Source of the DNA: Neoaquamicrobium microcysteis
Lineage (GTDB): Bacteria; Pseudomonadota; Alphaproteobacteria; Rhizobiales; Rhizobiaceae
Direction: 5' to 3'
Length of the DNA: 64,000 bases
Assembly (NCBI RefSeq): GCF_008180155.1
Contig: NZ_VSZS01000062.1
Location: forward strand, 1 to 64,000
The notes under the pieces were generated by a model that searched no databases, had not been told where the DNA came from, and saw only the letters and a program-made list of their open reading frames with translations. Shown here piece by piece: positions 1-7,017 of the stretch. Positions within the stretch are counted from its first letter, which is position 1. The number at the start of each line of letters is the position of its first letter. The translations under genes and the position numbers were made by a program.

Positions 1-284
1 CTGCGCACCTGGCGCGGCTTGCCGTGCGCGCATTCCAAGAGGTCGCGGTCCCACCCGCCCAGATCGGCCGCCGCCTCGTAGGTCGAGACGAGGAAGGCCA
101 GCAAGGCTTCGCGCCGGGCGAGCCAGTGCCAGACCAGGATGGCGGCCGGGTTCTTCGCATCGACCTGGTGTACCAAAGCCTGGAGCACGCCACGCGGGAT
201 CGGCACCTGACGCTCGGCCCCCCATCTGGGCAAAGCGGATGGCAAGCCCGATCGCAGTGGCGGCATCGTCCAGCGGCTGCGCAT
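1..284 (-). CDS. Conserved-looking hypothetical protein, 3' part cut by the window edge
   Basis: The minus strand is open from an ATG at 284 to the window edge, giving 94 residues. The translation looks like a real folded protein: it contains VPIPRGVLQALVHQVDAKN, followed by a Trp/Leu-rich helix-like stretch and an acidic segment. A different minus frame starting near 328 is also open but reads as low-quality sequence, so I chose the 284 frame; a GGGAGA lies just upstream, rather close to the ATG. The gene follows the 345-residue gene (365-1402) on the same strand, about 80 bases downstream, so it may share its transcript. I do not recognise the family. Confidence 0.5.
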   Translation of the reverse strand, partial: MRSRWTMPPLRSGLPSALPRWGAERQVPIPRGVLQALVHQVDAKNPAAILVWHWLARREALLAFLVSTYEAAADLGGWDRDLLECAHGKPRQVR

Positions 285-364
285 GGGTCTCCCGTGGCGC
301 GTCACGGCGCGCGAGGTCGAGGGTCATTGATGAAAGTGATCTGGAAGCTGGGACGTCGCACCGA

Positions 365-1402
365 TCAGGGGCCGCCGCCGCGCGCAAAGCCGACGACGAT
401 GGGTCGCCGCTCGGTGCGATGGGGCGCCGTGACGCCTTGCCGCTGCGTGCGCGACCTGCTCATCGCGATGCTGGCGCCGCCGTCCTGATCATCGTCCTCG
501 TCCAGCGCCGCCGAACCGTCGCCCTCGTGTTCGTCATCGCTCGGTCCGATATCGTTGGCGAACACAGATCCCGGACCGTCCTCGCTGGCGCTGATCGCCC
601 GCAGGCACGCGGCGCGAACCTCCGCCTGAACCCGTTGGGCAAACTTTGCCCGAAGCGCCAGCATTGCCTCTCCGGCATCCGGCACGCCGATCAGGTCGCC
701 GACCTCATCCAGTGTGAAGACGCCGCTCTTCTGGTCGCGCCGCTCGCTCGAGCCGTCGATGATGGCGACATCCACCCGGGAGACGCCCGCCACCCGTCCC
801 TCGATGTGCAGCCAGTCTCCGGCAATGAGAGCTGTTGCCATCATGCGCCTGCGCAGCGCATTCAGACGTCGCTCGGCATAGGAGGCGAGCGAGCGCTTAA
901 CGTCGAACAGCAGGGCCAGGTGCCGGTCACGATCGACGAGGAAGAGGTCGGGAATGTAGCTTGTCGCGTGGTGCACTTCCGAACGCAGCCGCAGTCCCTC
1001 CAGCCCAACCCAGTCGTTGCGCTTCAACAGTTCGACTGCCGCAGGAACGATCGGCAGCGCCGTCTCCGGCGGCATCAACACCAGCGCAGGGTTCTCGCCG
1101 GCGAGGCGCGATAAACCCCATTCGAGCAGCTTGCCTTCATGATAGGTGACGGCACGCACGGTGGAGTTGAGTTCGGCGAAGGGGCCAAAGACCGGATCGG
1201 CGCGAGCGCCCGCCGCCTTGATCGCGGCAATGGCACGATCGATCAGGACGTCGAAGTCGGCATCGCGCCGGGCGGCAGGCGTGTCCGCCTGGCCGACTGC
1301 GGACCGGACTGAGTGGCTGCCGGTGATACCAGTCGGTGCGGTGGCGGCAGACCTGCGGATGTCAGCGGTCGACCGCCGACCGGCGGCGGTGTGATAGGTC
1401 AT
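365..1402 (-). CDS. Hypothetical element-borne protein with a possible PD-(D/E)XK-like motif
   Basis: 345 residues, preceded by GGAG eight bases before the ATG. The first 45 residues and the last 80 are low complexity (the tail is Asp/Glu-rich and then Arg-rich), with a folded core at about 45-260. The core contains IPDLFLVDRDRHLALLFDVK (about residues 165-184), which has the spacing of a PD-(D/E)XK nuclease site: PD, about fourteen residues, then D-x-K. A basic helix follows (RRLNALRRRMM). The nuclease reading is an inference from this motif alone; no partner methylase or helicase is nearby. It is probably co-transcribed with the partial gene downstream. Confidence 0.6.
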   Translation of the reverse strand: MTYHTAAGRRSTADIRRSAATAPTGITGSHSVRSAVGQADTPAARRDADFDVLIDRAIAAIKAAGARADPVFGPFAELNSTVRAVTYHEGKLLEWGLSRLAGENPALVLMPPETALPIVPAAVELLKRNDWVGLEGLRLRSEVHHATSYIPDLFLVDRDRHLALLFDVKRSLASYAERRLNALRRRMMATALIAGDWLHIEGRVAGVSRVDVAIIDGSSERRDQKSGVFTLDEVGDLIGVPDAGEAMLALRAKFAQRVQAEVRAACLRAISASEDGPGSVFANDIGPSDDEHEGDGSAALDEDDDQDGGASIAMSRSRTQRQGVTAPHRTERRPIVVGFARGGGP

Positions 1403-1459
1403 GGAGTGATCTCCAGATGATGCTGGTGGCGACTGCCGATCAGGCGGCGCCGGACGTGC

Positions 1460-1774
1460 TCAGGCCGTGGCGCGAAGGCTGATCAACACACGCACCTCGT
1501 CTGCCAGATTCTGGGCGGCCGCATCCTCGGCGGCGACGTGTGCCGCCCGGCAGATGCAGTGGCGATGATGGTCGGCGAGCTGCCGTTCGGCCGAACGTGC
1601 GCGCTGCTCTGCTGCATCAAAGGCGAGCATCAGTGCGGCGACTGCCAAGAGCTGTCCGGCCGGGAGATCGGCCAGTTCCAGCATGGCATCGACATCAGCA
1701 TGCCTGCCAGCAAGCTGGGGGCTCTTGCCGACGACGGCTTCATTCCAGAGGGAGTTGCGGGTAACGGTATCCAT
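1460..1774 (-). CDS. Small hypothetical protein
   Basis: 104 residues with GAGG about nine bases before the ATG. It is Ala/Leu/Arg-rich and probably all helical; the middle (LLAVAALMLAFDAAEQRARSA) reads as an amphipathic helix and the second half could form a coiled coil. There is no recognisable motif. It lies between the 345-residue gene and a bZIP-like small basic gene on the same strand. The plus strand of this interval is open too, but its translations look random. Function unknown. Confidence 0.5.
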   Translation of the reverse strand: MDTVTRNSLWNEAVVGKSPQLAGRHADVDAMLELADLPAGQLLAVAALMLAFDAAEQRARSAERQLADHHRHCICRAAHVAAEDAAAQNLADEVRVLISLRATA

Positions 1775-1981
1775 AGCCCAAGACCTCTATCCAGGTTGCG
1801 GGTCAGGCCTTCGTCGATGTTAGCGCATTGGCGGAGGCCGTCCAAAACGCCGGGACCGTCCCGACGCCGAAAACACCCTGGCAGGATCCGCGGGCGATCG
1901 GAGCCCGCAAAATGAACGAGTTGGAATCTTTGCGATCGATTGGTTAACGGGCGGCGGACTGGCGGGACGCGCTTCCGGTCC

Positions 1982-2323
1982 TTATGCGTCCTCGTCGTCT
2001 ACCAGACCAGCCGCAACAAGCTCGGCATGCGGGGCGCGCTGTCGGAGCAGGCTCCAGCCCTTCTCATAGCGTGCCTGAAGTTCGAACCAGACTTCGGCCG
2101 TCTGTTGCCGCTGGAAACCGATGGACTCCAGCCTGCGCGCGGCACGCCTTTGGATCTCAAGCAGTTCGGGATGGCGACCCTGGCGAAGATAGGTGGTCAT
2201 GGCGATGTCGAGCACGGCGCGCGCCAGGTTCTCGTTGGTCGGTGGCTGCTCCGTCTTCTTGCGGGCGCGATAGGCGCGCTGGCGCAACCGCTGCTTCTCC
2301 AGTCGGTTCGGATCTCTGGCCAT
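1982..2323 (-). CDS. Small basic hypothetical protein, paralogue A of an element-specific pair
   Basis: 113 residues starting at the ATG preceded by GGAGA with a five-base spacer; an upstream in-frame ATG at 2350 has no such site. The N-terminus is strongly basic (RLEKQRLRQRAYRARKK, about residues 7-23), resembling the DNA-contacting region of bZIP proteins. A predicted helical body follows and a short acidic tail closes it. It aligns without gaps over 84 residues with the gene at 4857-5216 (about 32 identities by hand count), sharing KQR-x-x-QRAY at the start and RYE-x-GW at the end. No family name is known to me; nucleic-acid binding is inferred from charge and motif only. Confidence 0.65.
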   Translation of the reverse strand: MARDPNRLEKQRLRQRAYRARKKTEQPPTNENLARAVLDIAMTTYLRQGRHPELLEIQRRAARRLESIGFQRQQTAEVWFELQARYEKGWSLLRQRAPHAELVAAGLVDDEDA

Positions 2324-2382
2324 GCTGGTCTCCAAGGCATCGATGTTCACGACGCAGGATTTGCTGGGGTGGGGTGAGAAGC

Positions 2383-2410
2383 GACGCCCGGGCCGTTGGG
2401 CCCGGGCGTC
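2383..2410 (-). terminator. Perfect 12-bp stem with GTTG loop, likely terminator
   Basis: GACGCCCGGGCC (2383-2394), loop GTTG, then GGCCCGGGCGTC (2399-2410): a perfect GC-rich hairpin just past the stop codon of the 453-residue minus-strand gene (2421-3782) and before the next minus-strand gene starts (2323). On the minus strand it is followed by GCTTCTC, only a weak T-tract, so termination strength is uncertain. Confidence 0.6.
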
Positions 2411-2420
2411 TTGCTCGCGA

Positions 2421-3782
2421 CTAGGCGTCAGCGTTGCCGTCGACCGCAGCGTCGTTGGCGGCGGTTGCCCCCTTCGCAGCTGCCCTGGCTTCGCGCAGGG
2501 CCTGCTTCTCGGCCTTGGCCTTGTCGCGCTTGGCCTTCTCGCGGGCCTTCTTTGCGTCCGCCTTCGCGCGCTCCTTGGCCTGCTCGGCCTTGACGCGTTC
2601 GGCCTCGGCGGCCGCGGCGCGCTCCTCCAGCACCGCCTTGGCCTTCTCGGCCCGCTCGGTGCCGACCGCCCACTCCAGCTCGGGCAGGACCTTCTGCTCG
2701 AGCCAGGTGCCTACCTTCTCCGACTTCGGCCAGGACTGATCCGAGCCCATGTCGTAGAGCACCCGTTCCGTTCTCACCCAGCGGTTCTCTGCCACCGGGA
2801 GGACGTGGATGATCCCGGCTCCGTAAGGGTCACCCGGCACCTGCGCCGCGTAGACCAGCGACTTGAAAAGGCCGGATGCCAGGCGAGCGTCGTGCACCAG
2901 GCGCCCCTCGCGGTGTGGCTCGAGGAAGATGTGCACCGCGCGCAGCATCCTCACGACCGTCTCGAAGAAGACCTTGGATGCGTAGCCGGTCTTCTCGGCG
3001 ACTGCTGCCCTGAGCCCCTCCGGTCCACCGTCATCGGGGACGACAGCGATCGGAACGGGCGTGCCCAGCATGGCTTTCACCCGCTTGACCGACAGCTTCC
3101 CCCCAGCCTCGGCTGCGACCAGCACCTCCTCGACCTTGTCGGTCTCGGCGGTCGCCATCACGTAGAGCGAACTCGCCGCGATGCCGAGCCGTGCCAGCCG
3201 GGCGCGGTGCTCGCGCAGGTTCCTGTGGACCCTTGCGAGGTTCTCCGCTCCGGTGCGGCAGATCCCGAAGGCTCCCTTCACCAGCTTGCCGAAGGTCTTC
3301 TGGTCCGGTGCGATCTGATGCACCGCATCCATCACCGCGCCGCACTCGAAGACGTGCTCCGTCGAGCGGCGCCCGAGCTCGGTGTAGGCGAGGCGTAGCG
3401 CCTCGACCGCCTGAGCTTCGTCTTCCGACAGACCATAGGCGGCGTAATCCGGCGCGGCCGCGGCCGCGGCCTCGTCCCTGGCAGCGCTCGACTTCAGCTT
3501 CGCCTTGCGGCTCTGCTTCTTCGCCACCACATCGCCCATGGCCGCGGCCACGGCCTCGGTCGCCGGATCTGCTCCGGCTTCGGTGGTCGCAGCGGCCCCC
3601 ACTTCGGGCGCCGCTTCCGGGGGCGTTCCAGCCTCGGCTTCCGCCTGGACTTCGGGCGACTGGGCGTCGCCCGTCACATCGGCGTCGCCCGTGACCTCCG
3701 TGACGCTCTTCGTGGTTGCGTTCTCGATCGCCTCGACGTCCGTCGCGGTCTCGACTTCGTTCTGCTCGTTCTTCTTCGCCAT
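2421..3782 (-). CDS. DUF3102-like plasmid/phage-type protein with acidic N-terminus and Lys/Ala coiled-coil tail
   Basis: 453 residues, start supported by AAAGGA upstream. There are three parts: an acidic, low-complexity N-terminus (residues 1-105); a folded middle (about 110-370); and a highly charged Ala/Lys/Glu/Arg helix (about 370-440) that should form a long coiled coil. The start of the middle part (FGKLVKGAFGICRTGAENLA, then leucine-rich helices ending in KLSVKRVKAMLG) follows the pattern of DUF3102, a helix-turn-helix-like family found on plasmids and phages. DNA binding or replication/partition is therefore plausible, but this is inference from pattern. It is probably monocistronic, with the 2383-2410 hairpin behind it and a long non-coding region in front. 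Confidence 0.6.
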   Translation of the reverse strand: MAKKNEQNEVETATDVEAIENATTKSVTEVTGDADVTGDAQSPEVQAEAEAGTPPEAAPEVGAAATTEAGADPATEAVAAAMGDVVAKKQSRKAKLKSSAARDEAAAAAAPDYAAYGLSEDEAQAVEALRLAYTELGRRSTEHVFECGAVMDAVHQIAPDQKTFGKLVKGAFGICRTGAENLARVHRNLREHRARLARLGIAASSLYVMATAETDKVEEVLVAAEAGGKLSVKRVKAMLGTPVPIAVVPDDGGPEGLRAAVAEKTGYASKVFFETVVRMLRAVHIFLEPHREGRLVHDARLASGLFKSLVYAAQVPGDPYGAGIIHVLPVAENRWVRTERVLYDMGSDQSWPKSEKVGTWLEQKVLPELEWAVGTERAEKAKAVLEERAAAAEAERVKAEQAKERAKADAKKAREKAKRDKAKAEKQALREARAAAKGATAANDAAVDGNADA

Positions 3783-4856
3783 CGCGATATCCTTTCAGCT
3801 GGCGTTAGACACAGGCACCGACCGTCCCGTCAGGGCGGCCACCCGGGAACCCCCGGGCATATGCGGTCACCATCAGCTTGAGGTTGGAGGACATGGCCCG
3901 GCAGCGTGTGTGCTGCAGCCGGGTCGGCGAGTGGACGCGCCGGAGCATCGACCGGGTAGACTGCAACGCGCAGCCAGCCCGGGTCCGACGACCGGAACGA
4001 CATGGGTTGACGGCTCCGCACGGGACGAGCGGAGGGGTGAAGCGTGTTCAAGGTGAACACTCCCTGTGTGCGGCACAAAGGGCCGCGACCGACGGAGCCC
4101 TCAGACGAACAGTCCGAGAGGCGATGGGTCGCCGAAGAACCCGTCCGCACCCGCAAGGGCACGGCGTTCGGCAGTCAGTGGCAAGGAGCCCGATCCGTCG
4201 GGCGACGACGGAGGGGCTTAGCCGAGCCGGGCTATTCGCTTGTTGGGGTTCAAGGCACTGCCTCCGTGGCAGGCTGCTCGGGTGGATCCCGGCAGCGCGG
4301 ACCGGTCGTATAGATGAAGAGATCGCGCCGCGCAACAGGAAAATGACAGAAAGTGTAGTGTAATCAGTTAGTTAAATTGCGATCGTCCGCGGTTGCAATC
4401 CGTTTACGATAAGCCGTCGGCCGCGCGTGATGCATGTTGAAGCATCCTGACGTGCCCGCACCTCATCTCGATTTGCGCTATCTCGATACAGGATCAGGTG
4501 CGGGCGATTCAGACCTCATTGCCCGCGTTGCAAAACTGCCCGGCCGCGATTCACAACACTGGAAATCCGTTACGGCCATCGCGCCATCCGGAGGCTGAAG
4601 CATCTCGACGTGCTCGCACGTCGGATCGAAGCAAAACAATTTGTGGTCATCCGATTCAAAAGTCTGAGCAGGCGATTCTGAAGTCCGAGCAACCGATTCA
4701 GAACTCACCGCCCGCGATCCAATGATCGGGGCAAACGATTCGGAAATGCGGATGCGCGATTCAAGCTGGCGGAAGGCCAGTCGGCAAACGGCGTTTGTTC
4801 ATTGCGAGCCGAGGGCGACCATGGCCGCAGGGTTGATGACGGACAGGGAGGCCACG
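3783..4856. other. Long gene-free region of the element containing a 21-bp repeat array
   Basis: About 1.07 kb without a convincing gene. Bases 3783-4330 are GC-rich and open in several frames, but all translations look random. Around 4335-4400 there is a short AT-richer patch (GTGTAGTGTAATCAGTTAG), a possible promoter. From 4484 to 4777 the DNA is organised in 21-bp periods (separate entry). The region separates a minus-strand gene (start 3782) from a plus-strand gene (start 4857), so it should contain divergent promoters, and is the best candidate in this stretch for an origin or a control locus. Confidence 0.6.
4484..4777 (+). repeat. Tandem, phase-locked 21-bp repeats with CGATTCA core (iteron-like)
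   Basis: CGATTCA or a close variant begins at 4484 (CGATACA), 4505, 4526 (CGTTGCA), 4547, 4568 (CGTTACG), then after a decayed stretch at 4652, 4673 (CGATTCT), 4694, 4715 (CGATCCA), 4736 (CGATTCG) and 4757. All steps are 21 or a multiple of 21 (the 4547-4652 gap is 105), giving 14 periods, of which the first five and last six keep the core. 21 bp is two helical turns, as in iterons. It is not a CRISPR: there is no long conserved repeat and no unique spacers. The period also equals seven codons, so a decayed heptapeptide repeat gene is an alternative. Confidence 0.8.
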
Positions 4857-5216
4857 ATGCCAGGGCGCAAGAGACAGGGCCGCGAGGAACGGCTGCGCAA
4901 GCAACGGGAATATCAGCGCGCCTACAACAGGCGCATCGCTAGAACGCGCGCGCCGGACCGCGACGCGATCGCGCGCGAGCTGCTCCACTACGCGATCACC
5001 GAGAACCTCCGGCTGGGACGCGAAGAGGAGATGTGGACGCTGGCGGCGTCGGTCATCGAGCGGCTGGTCGCCCGTGGATATGATCGCGCCGCCACTGAGG
5101 AGACCTTCTCGGCCATCGTAGACCGCTACGAGGCGGGCTGGACATTCCAGCGCAGGCTTCTTCCCGGCGGCGACGGGGACGAGGTGGCCGAAGGCGACGC
5201 TGGCCGCGGCGGCTGA
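4857..5216 (+). CDS. Small basic hypothetical protein, paralogue B of an element-specific pair
   Basis: 119 residues from an ATG with AGGGAGG a few bases upstream; an in-frame ATG at 4722 has no ribosome site and would run through the repeat array, so I prefer 4857. The N-terminus is very basic (RLRKQREYQRAYNRRIARTR) and bZIP-like. The body aligns gaplessly with the protein at 1982-2323, keeping AR-x-x-L, LR-x-GR and RYEAGW, and a Gly/Asp-rich tail ends it. The gene is the first one downstream of the 21-bp array. A regulatory or DNA-binding role is inference. Confidence 0.65.
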   Translation: MPGRKRQGREERLRKQREYQRAYNRRIARTRAPDRDAIARELLHYAITENLRLGREEEMWTLAASVIERLVARGYDRAATEETFSAIVDRYEAGWTFQRRLLPGGDGDEVAEGDAGRGG

Positions 5217-5515
5217 GGCGGCGAGTGGCTCGGCTACGGCCGCCATCGGGCAGCATGGGCATAGGTCTCGTGGCCGGACCTGCCTGGCGTCGTTCCATGA
5301 CCGAGGGCTGCCACTCCATCAGGACGCGGTGCCATTGTCCTCGGGGCGGGTGTCCTGCACCCTTGGGAAGGGCCCCGTGCAAACCCTGTTATCACCAACC
5401 TGTTCGTATTCCCCCCATAACTCCACCAAACGCTGTTTGAAGGGCAGGCGATTCATATCTCTGGAAACGCGATTCATCTTTCCAGCGTTGGACGCGGGGC
5501 ACCGTCCCGTGGAAC
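5217..5515. other. Intergenic region with two further CGATTCA repeats
   Basis: About 300 bases with no convincing gene. Near its right end CGATTCA occurs at 5449 and 5470, again exactly 21 bases apart, directly in front of the hydrolase/exonuclease gene pair. The rest is GC-rich with no clear promoter or terminator that I can name. Confidence 0.5.
5449..5490 (+). repeat. Two-unit copy of the 21-bp CGATTCA repeat
   Basis: CGATTCATATCTCTGGAAACG (5449-5469 in register) is followed by a second unit starting CGATTCATCTTTCC at 5470. Core and spacing match the large array at 4484-4777. It lies about 25 bases before the first possible start codon of the alpha/beta hydrolase gene, a position suited to transcriptional control. 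Confidence 0.65.
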
Positions 5516-6193
5516 ATGATGTCCCCGCACCAATTGCTGCCGACTATGCCCGACGACGACACGATGCTGATCACCGGCCCCGACAACGCCCTTGCCACCA
5601 TCCTGCTCGCCCATGGCGCAGGCGCGCCAATGGACTCAGCCGGGATGACCGGCATCTCGGAGGTGCTGGCGGGAGCCGGCTTCCGGGTTGTCCGTTTTGA
5701 GTTCGGCTACATGGCCGCGCGCCGCTCCGGCCAGCGCAAGCCGCCGCCAAAAGCCGAGCTGCTGCAGGACGAGTATCGTCAGACCGTAGATACGCTCGCC
5801 GCTTCCGGCCCGTTGATCATCGGCGGCAAGTCCATGGGCGGGCGGGTCGCCTCGATGGTGGCGGATGAGCTTCACGCCGACGGCCGCATTGCCGGCCTGC
5901 TTTGCCTTGGATATCCGTTCCATCCGCCAGCCAAGCCGCAGCAGTTGCGCACCGCGCATCTGGAGGCCCTGCGGACACCGACCCTTATCTGCCAGGGGAC
6001 CCGCGATCCGTTTGGCACGCGCGACGAGGTCGCCAGCTTCAGCCTCTCGCCCTCGATCGAGATCCTCTGGCTCGAGGATGGCGATCATGACCTCAAGCCT
6101 CGTAAGTCGATCTCCGGCTTCACCGCCGCCGATCATCTGGCCACCGTCGCTGACGCAACCCGGGACTGGGTCGCGCGCGTTCTGGCGCGATGA
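5516..6193 (+). CDS. Alpha/beta-hydrolase of the KANSL3/Tex30-like family
   Basis: Up to 225 residues. LLAHGAGAPMDSAGM (oxyanion region), the nucleophile elbow GGKSMGGR (Ser near residue 108) and the C-terminal EDGDHDLKPRK (His, with Asp in TRDPFGTR) give a complete catalytic triad of the small dienelactone-hydrolase-like group (KANSL3/Tex30 type). The substrate is unknown. The start is uncertain: ATGs at 5516, 5519 and 5546 are possible and none has a strong ribosome site. The stop overlaps the next start (ATGA), so it is translated with the exonuclease gene. Catalytic class is well supported, role is not. Confidence 0.8.
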   Translation: MMSPHQLLPTMPDDDTMLITGPDNALATILLAHGAGAPMDSAGMTGISEVLAGAGFRVVRFEFGYMAARRSGQRKPPPKAELLQDEYRQTVDTLAASGPLIIGGKSMGGRVASMVADELHADGRIAGLLCLGYPFHPPAKPQQLRTAHLEALRTPTLICQGTRDPFGTRDEVASFSLSPSIEILWLEDGDHDLKPRKSISGFTAADHLATVADATRDWVARVLAR

Positions 6194-6966
6194 AGATCGC
6201 GACCTTCAACATCAACGGCGTCAACAAGCGGCTCGACAACCTCATCGCCTGGCTTGCCGAGGCCCAACCCGACATCGTCTGCCTGCAGGAACTGAAGGCA
6301 ACGCAGGACGCCTTTCCGGAAGAGGCGATCAATGCAGCCGGCTATGACGCGGCCTGGGTGGGGCAGAAGAGCTGGAACGGCGTCGCCATCCTGTCGCGCA
6401 TCGGCGAGCCAGTCGTCACCCGCCGCAGCCTTCCCTGCGATCCGGCTGATGAACAGGCCCGCTACATCGAAGCAGCAGTCGCGGGCGTCCTGGTCGCCTC
6501 GATCTATGCGCCGAACGGCAATCCGCAGCCCGGGGCAAAGTTTGCCTACAAGCTCGCCTGGCTGGAACGGTTGAGGACGCACGCCACCGCGCTGCGCAAG
6601 TCGGGTGCGCCGATCGTGCTCGCGGGCGACTACAATGTCGCGCCGACGGATCTCGACATCTACCCGACCTCATCGTGGGATGACGACGCACTCATCCACC
6701 CGGACAGCCGTGCGGCCTACCGCAGGCTCGTCGGCCGCAGTTGGACCGACGCGCTGCGCCACCTCCACCCAAAGGAACGCGTCTACACCTTCTGGCACTA
6801 CAAGCGTATGCGCTGGCCACGTGACGCTGGTCTCAGGCTCGATCATCTGCTCCTGAGCAGCAACCTAACGGAACGGCTCGTCGAGGCCGACGTCGACCGT
6901 GACGTCCGCGGACGTGAAGGTGCCAGCGATCACGCTCCGGTGTGGGTCACCTTGAGGGACGGCTAA
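6190..6966 (+). CDS. xthA: Exodeoxyribonuclease III family protein (xth)
   Basis: 258 residues, the usual length for ExoIII. Visible family motifs: MKIATFNINGVNKRL at the N-terminus, CLQELKA (metal-binding Glu), AGDYNVAP (Asp/Asn of the active site), the RLDHLLLS substrate loop, and the terminal GASDHAPVW (Asp-His pair). It would act as a 3'-5' exonuclease and AP endonuclease in base-excision repair. It overlaps the hydrolase gene by four bases. Chromosomes of this group normally carry their own xth genes, so this is an additional copy carried by the element. Confidence 0.9.
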   Translation: MKIATFNINGVNKRLDNLIAWLAEAQPDIVCLQELKATQDAFPEEAINAAGYDAAWVGQKSWNGVAILSRIGEPVVTRRSLPCDPADEQARYIEAAVAGVLVASIYAPNGNPQPGAKFAYKLAWLERLRTHATALRKSGAPIVLAGDYNVAPTDLDIYPTSSWDDDALIHPDSRAAYRRLVGRSWTDALRHLHPKERVYTFWHYKRMRWPRDAGLRLDHLLLSSNLTERLVEADVDRDVRGREGASDHAPVWVTLRDG

Positions 6967-7017
6967 GCGGCCAACGTCGTCATCCTCCCATCATCGGATT
7001 GAACTCGACAAGGGCAA

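Noticed and set aside
24-1114. Plus-strand frames opposite the first minus-strand genes
   Set aside because: The minus-strand products look folded and have a ribosome site; the plus-strand ones do not.
3878-4363. 161-codon and other frames in the long intergenic region
   Set aside because: Several frames on both strands are open at once, all with Arg/Gly/Pro-rich random-looking translations and no ribosome sites.
4498-4725. 75-codon frame reading the 21-bp array as heptapeptides such as AIQKSEQ-like units
   Set aside because: There is no ribosome site, it stops inside the array although the periodicity continues, and the opposite strand gives an equally regular reading; I treat the repeat as DNA-level, though a decayed repeat gene cannot be excluded.
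4484-4777. CRISPR array
   Set aside because: The period is only 21 bp with a 7-bp core, there are no 25-40 bp conserved repeats or unique spacers, and no cas gene is present.
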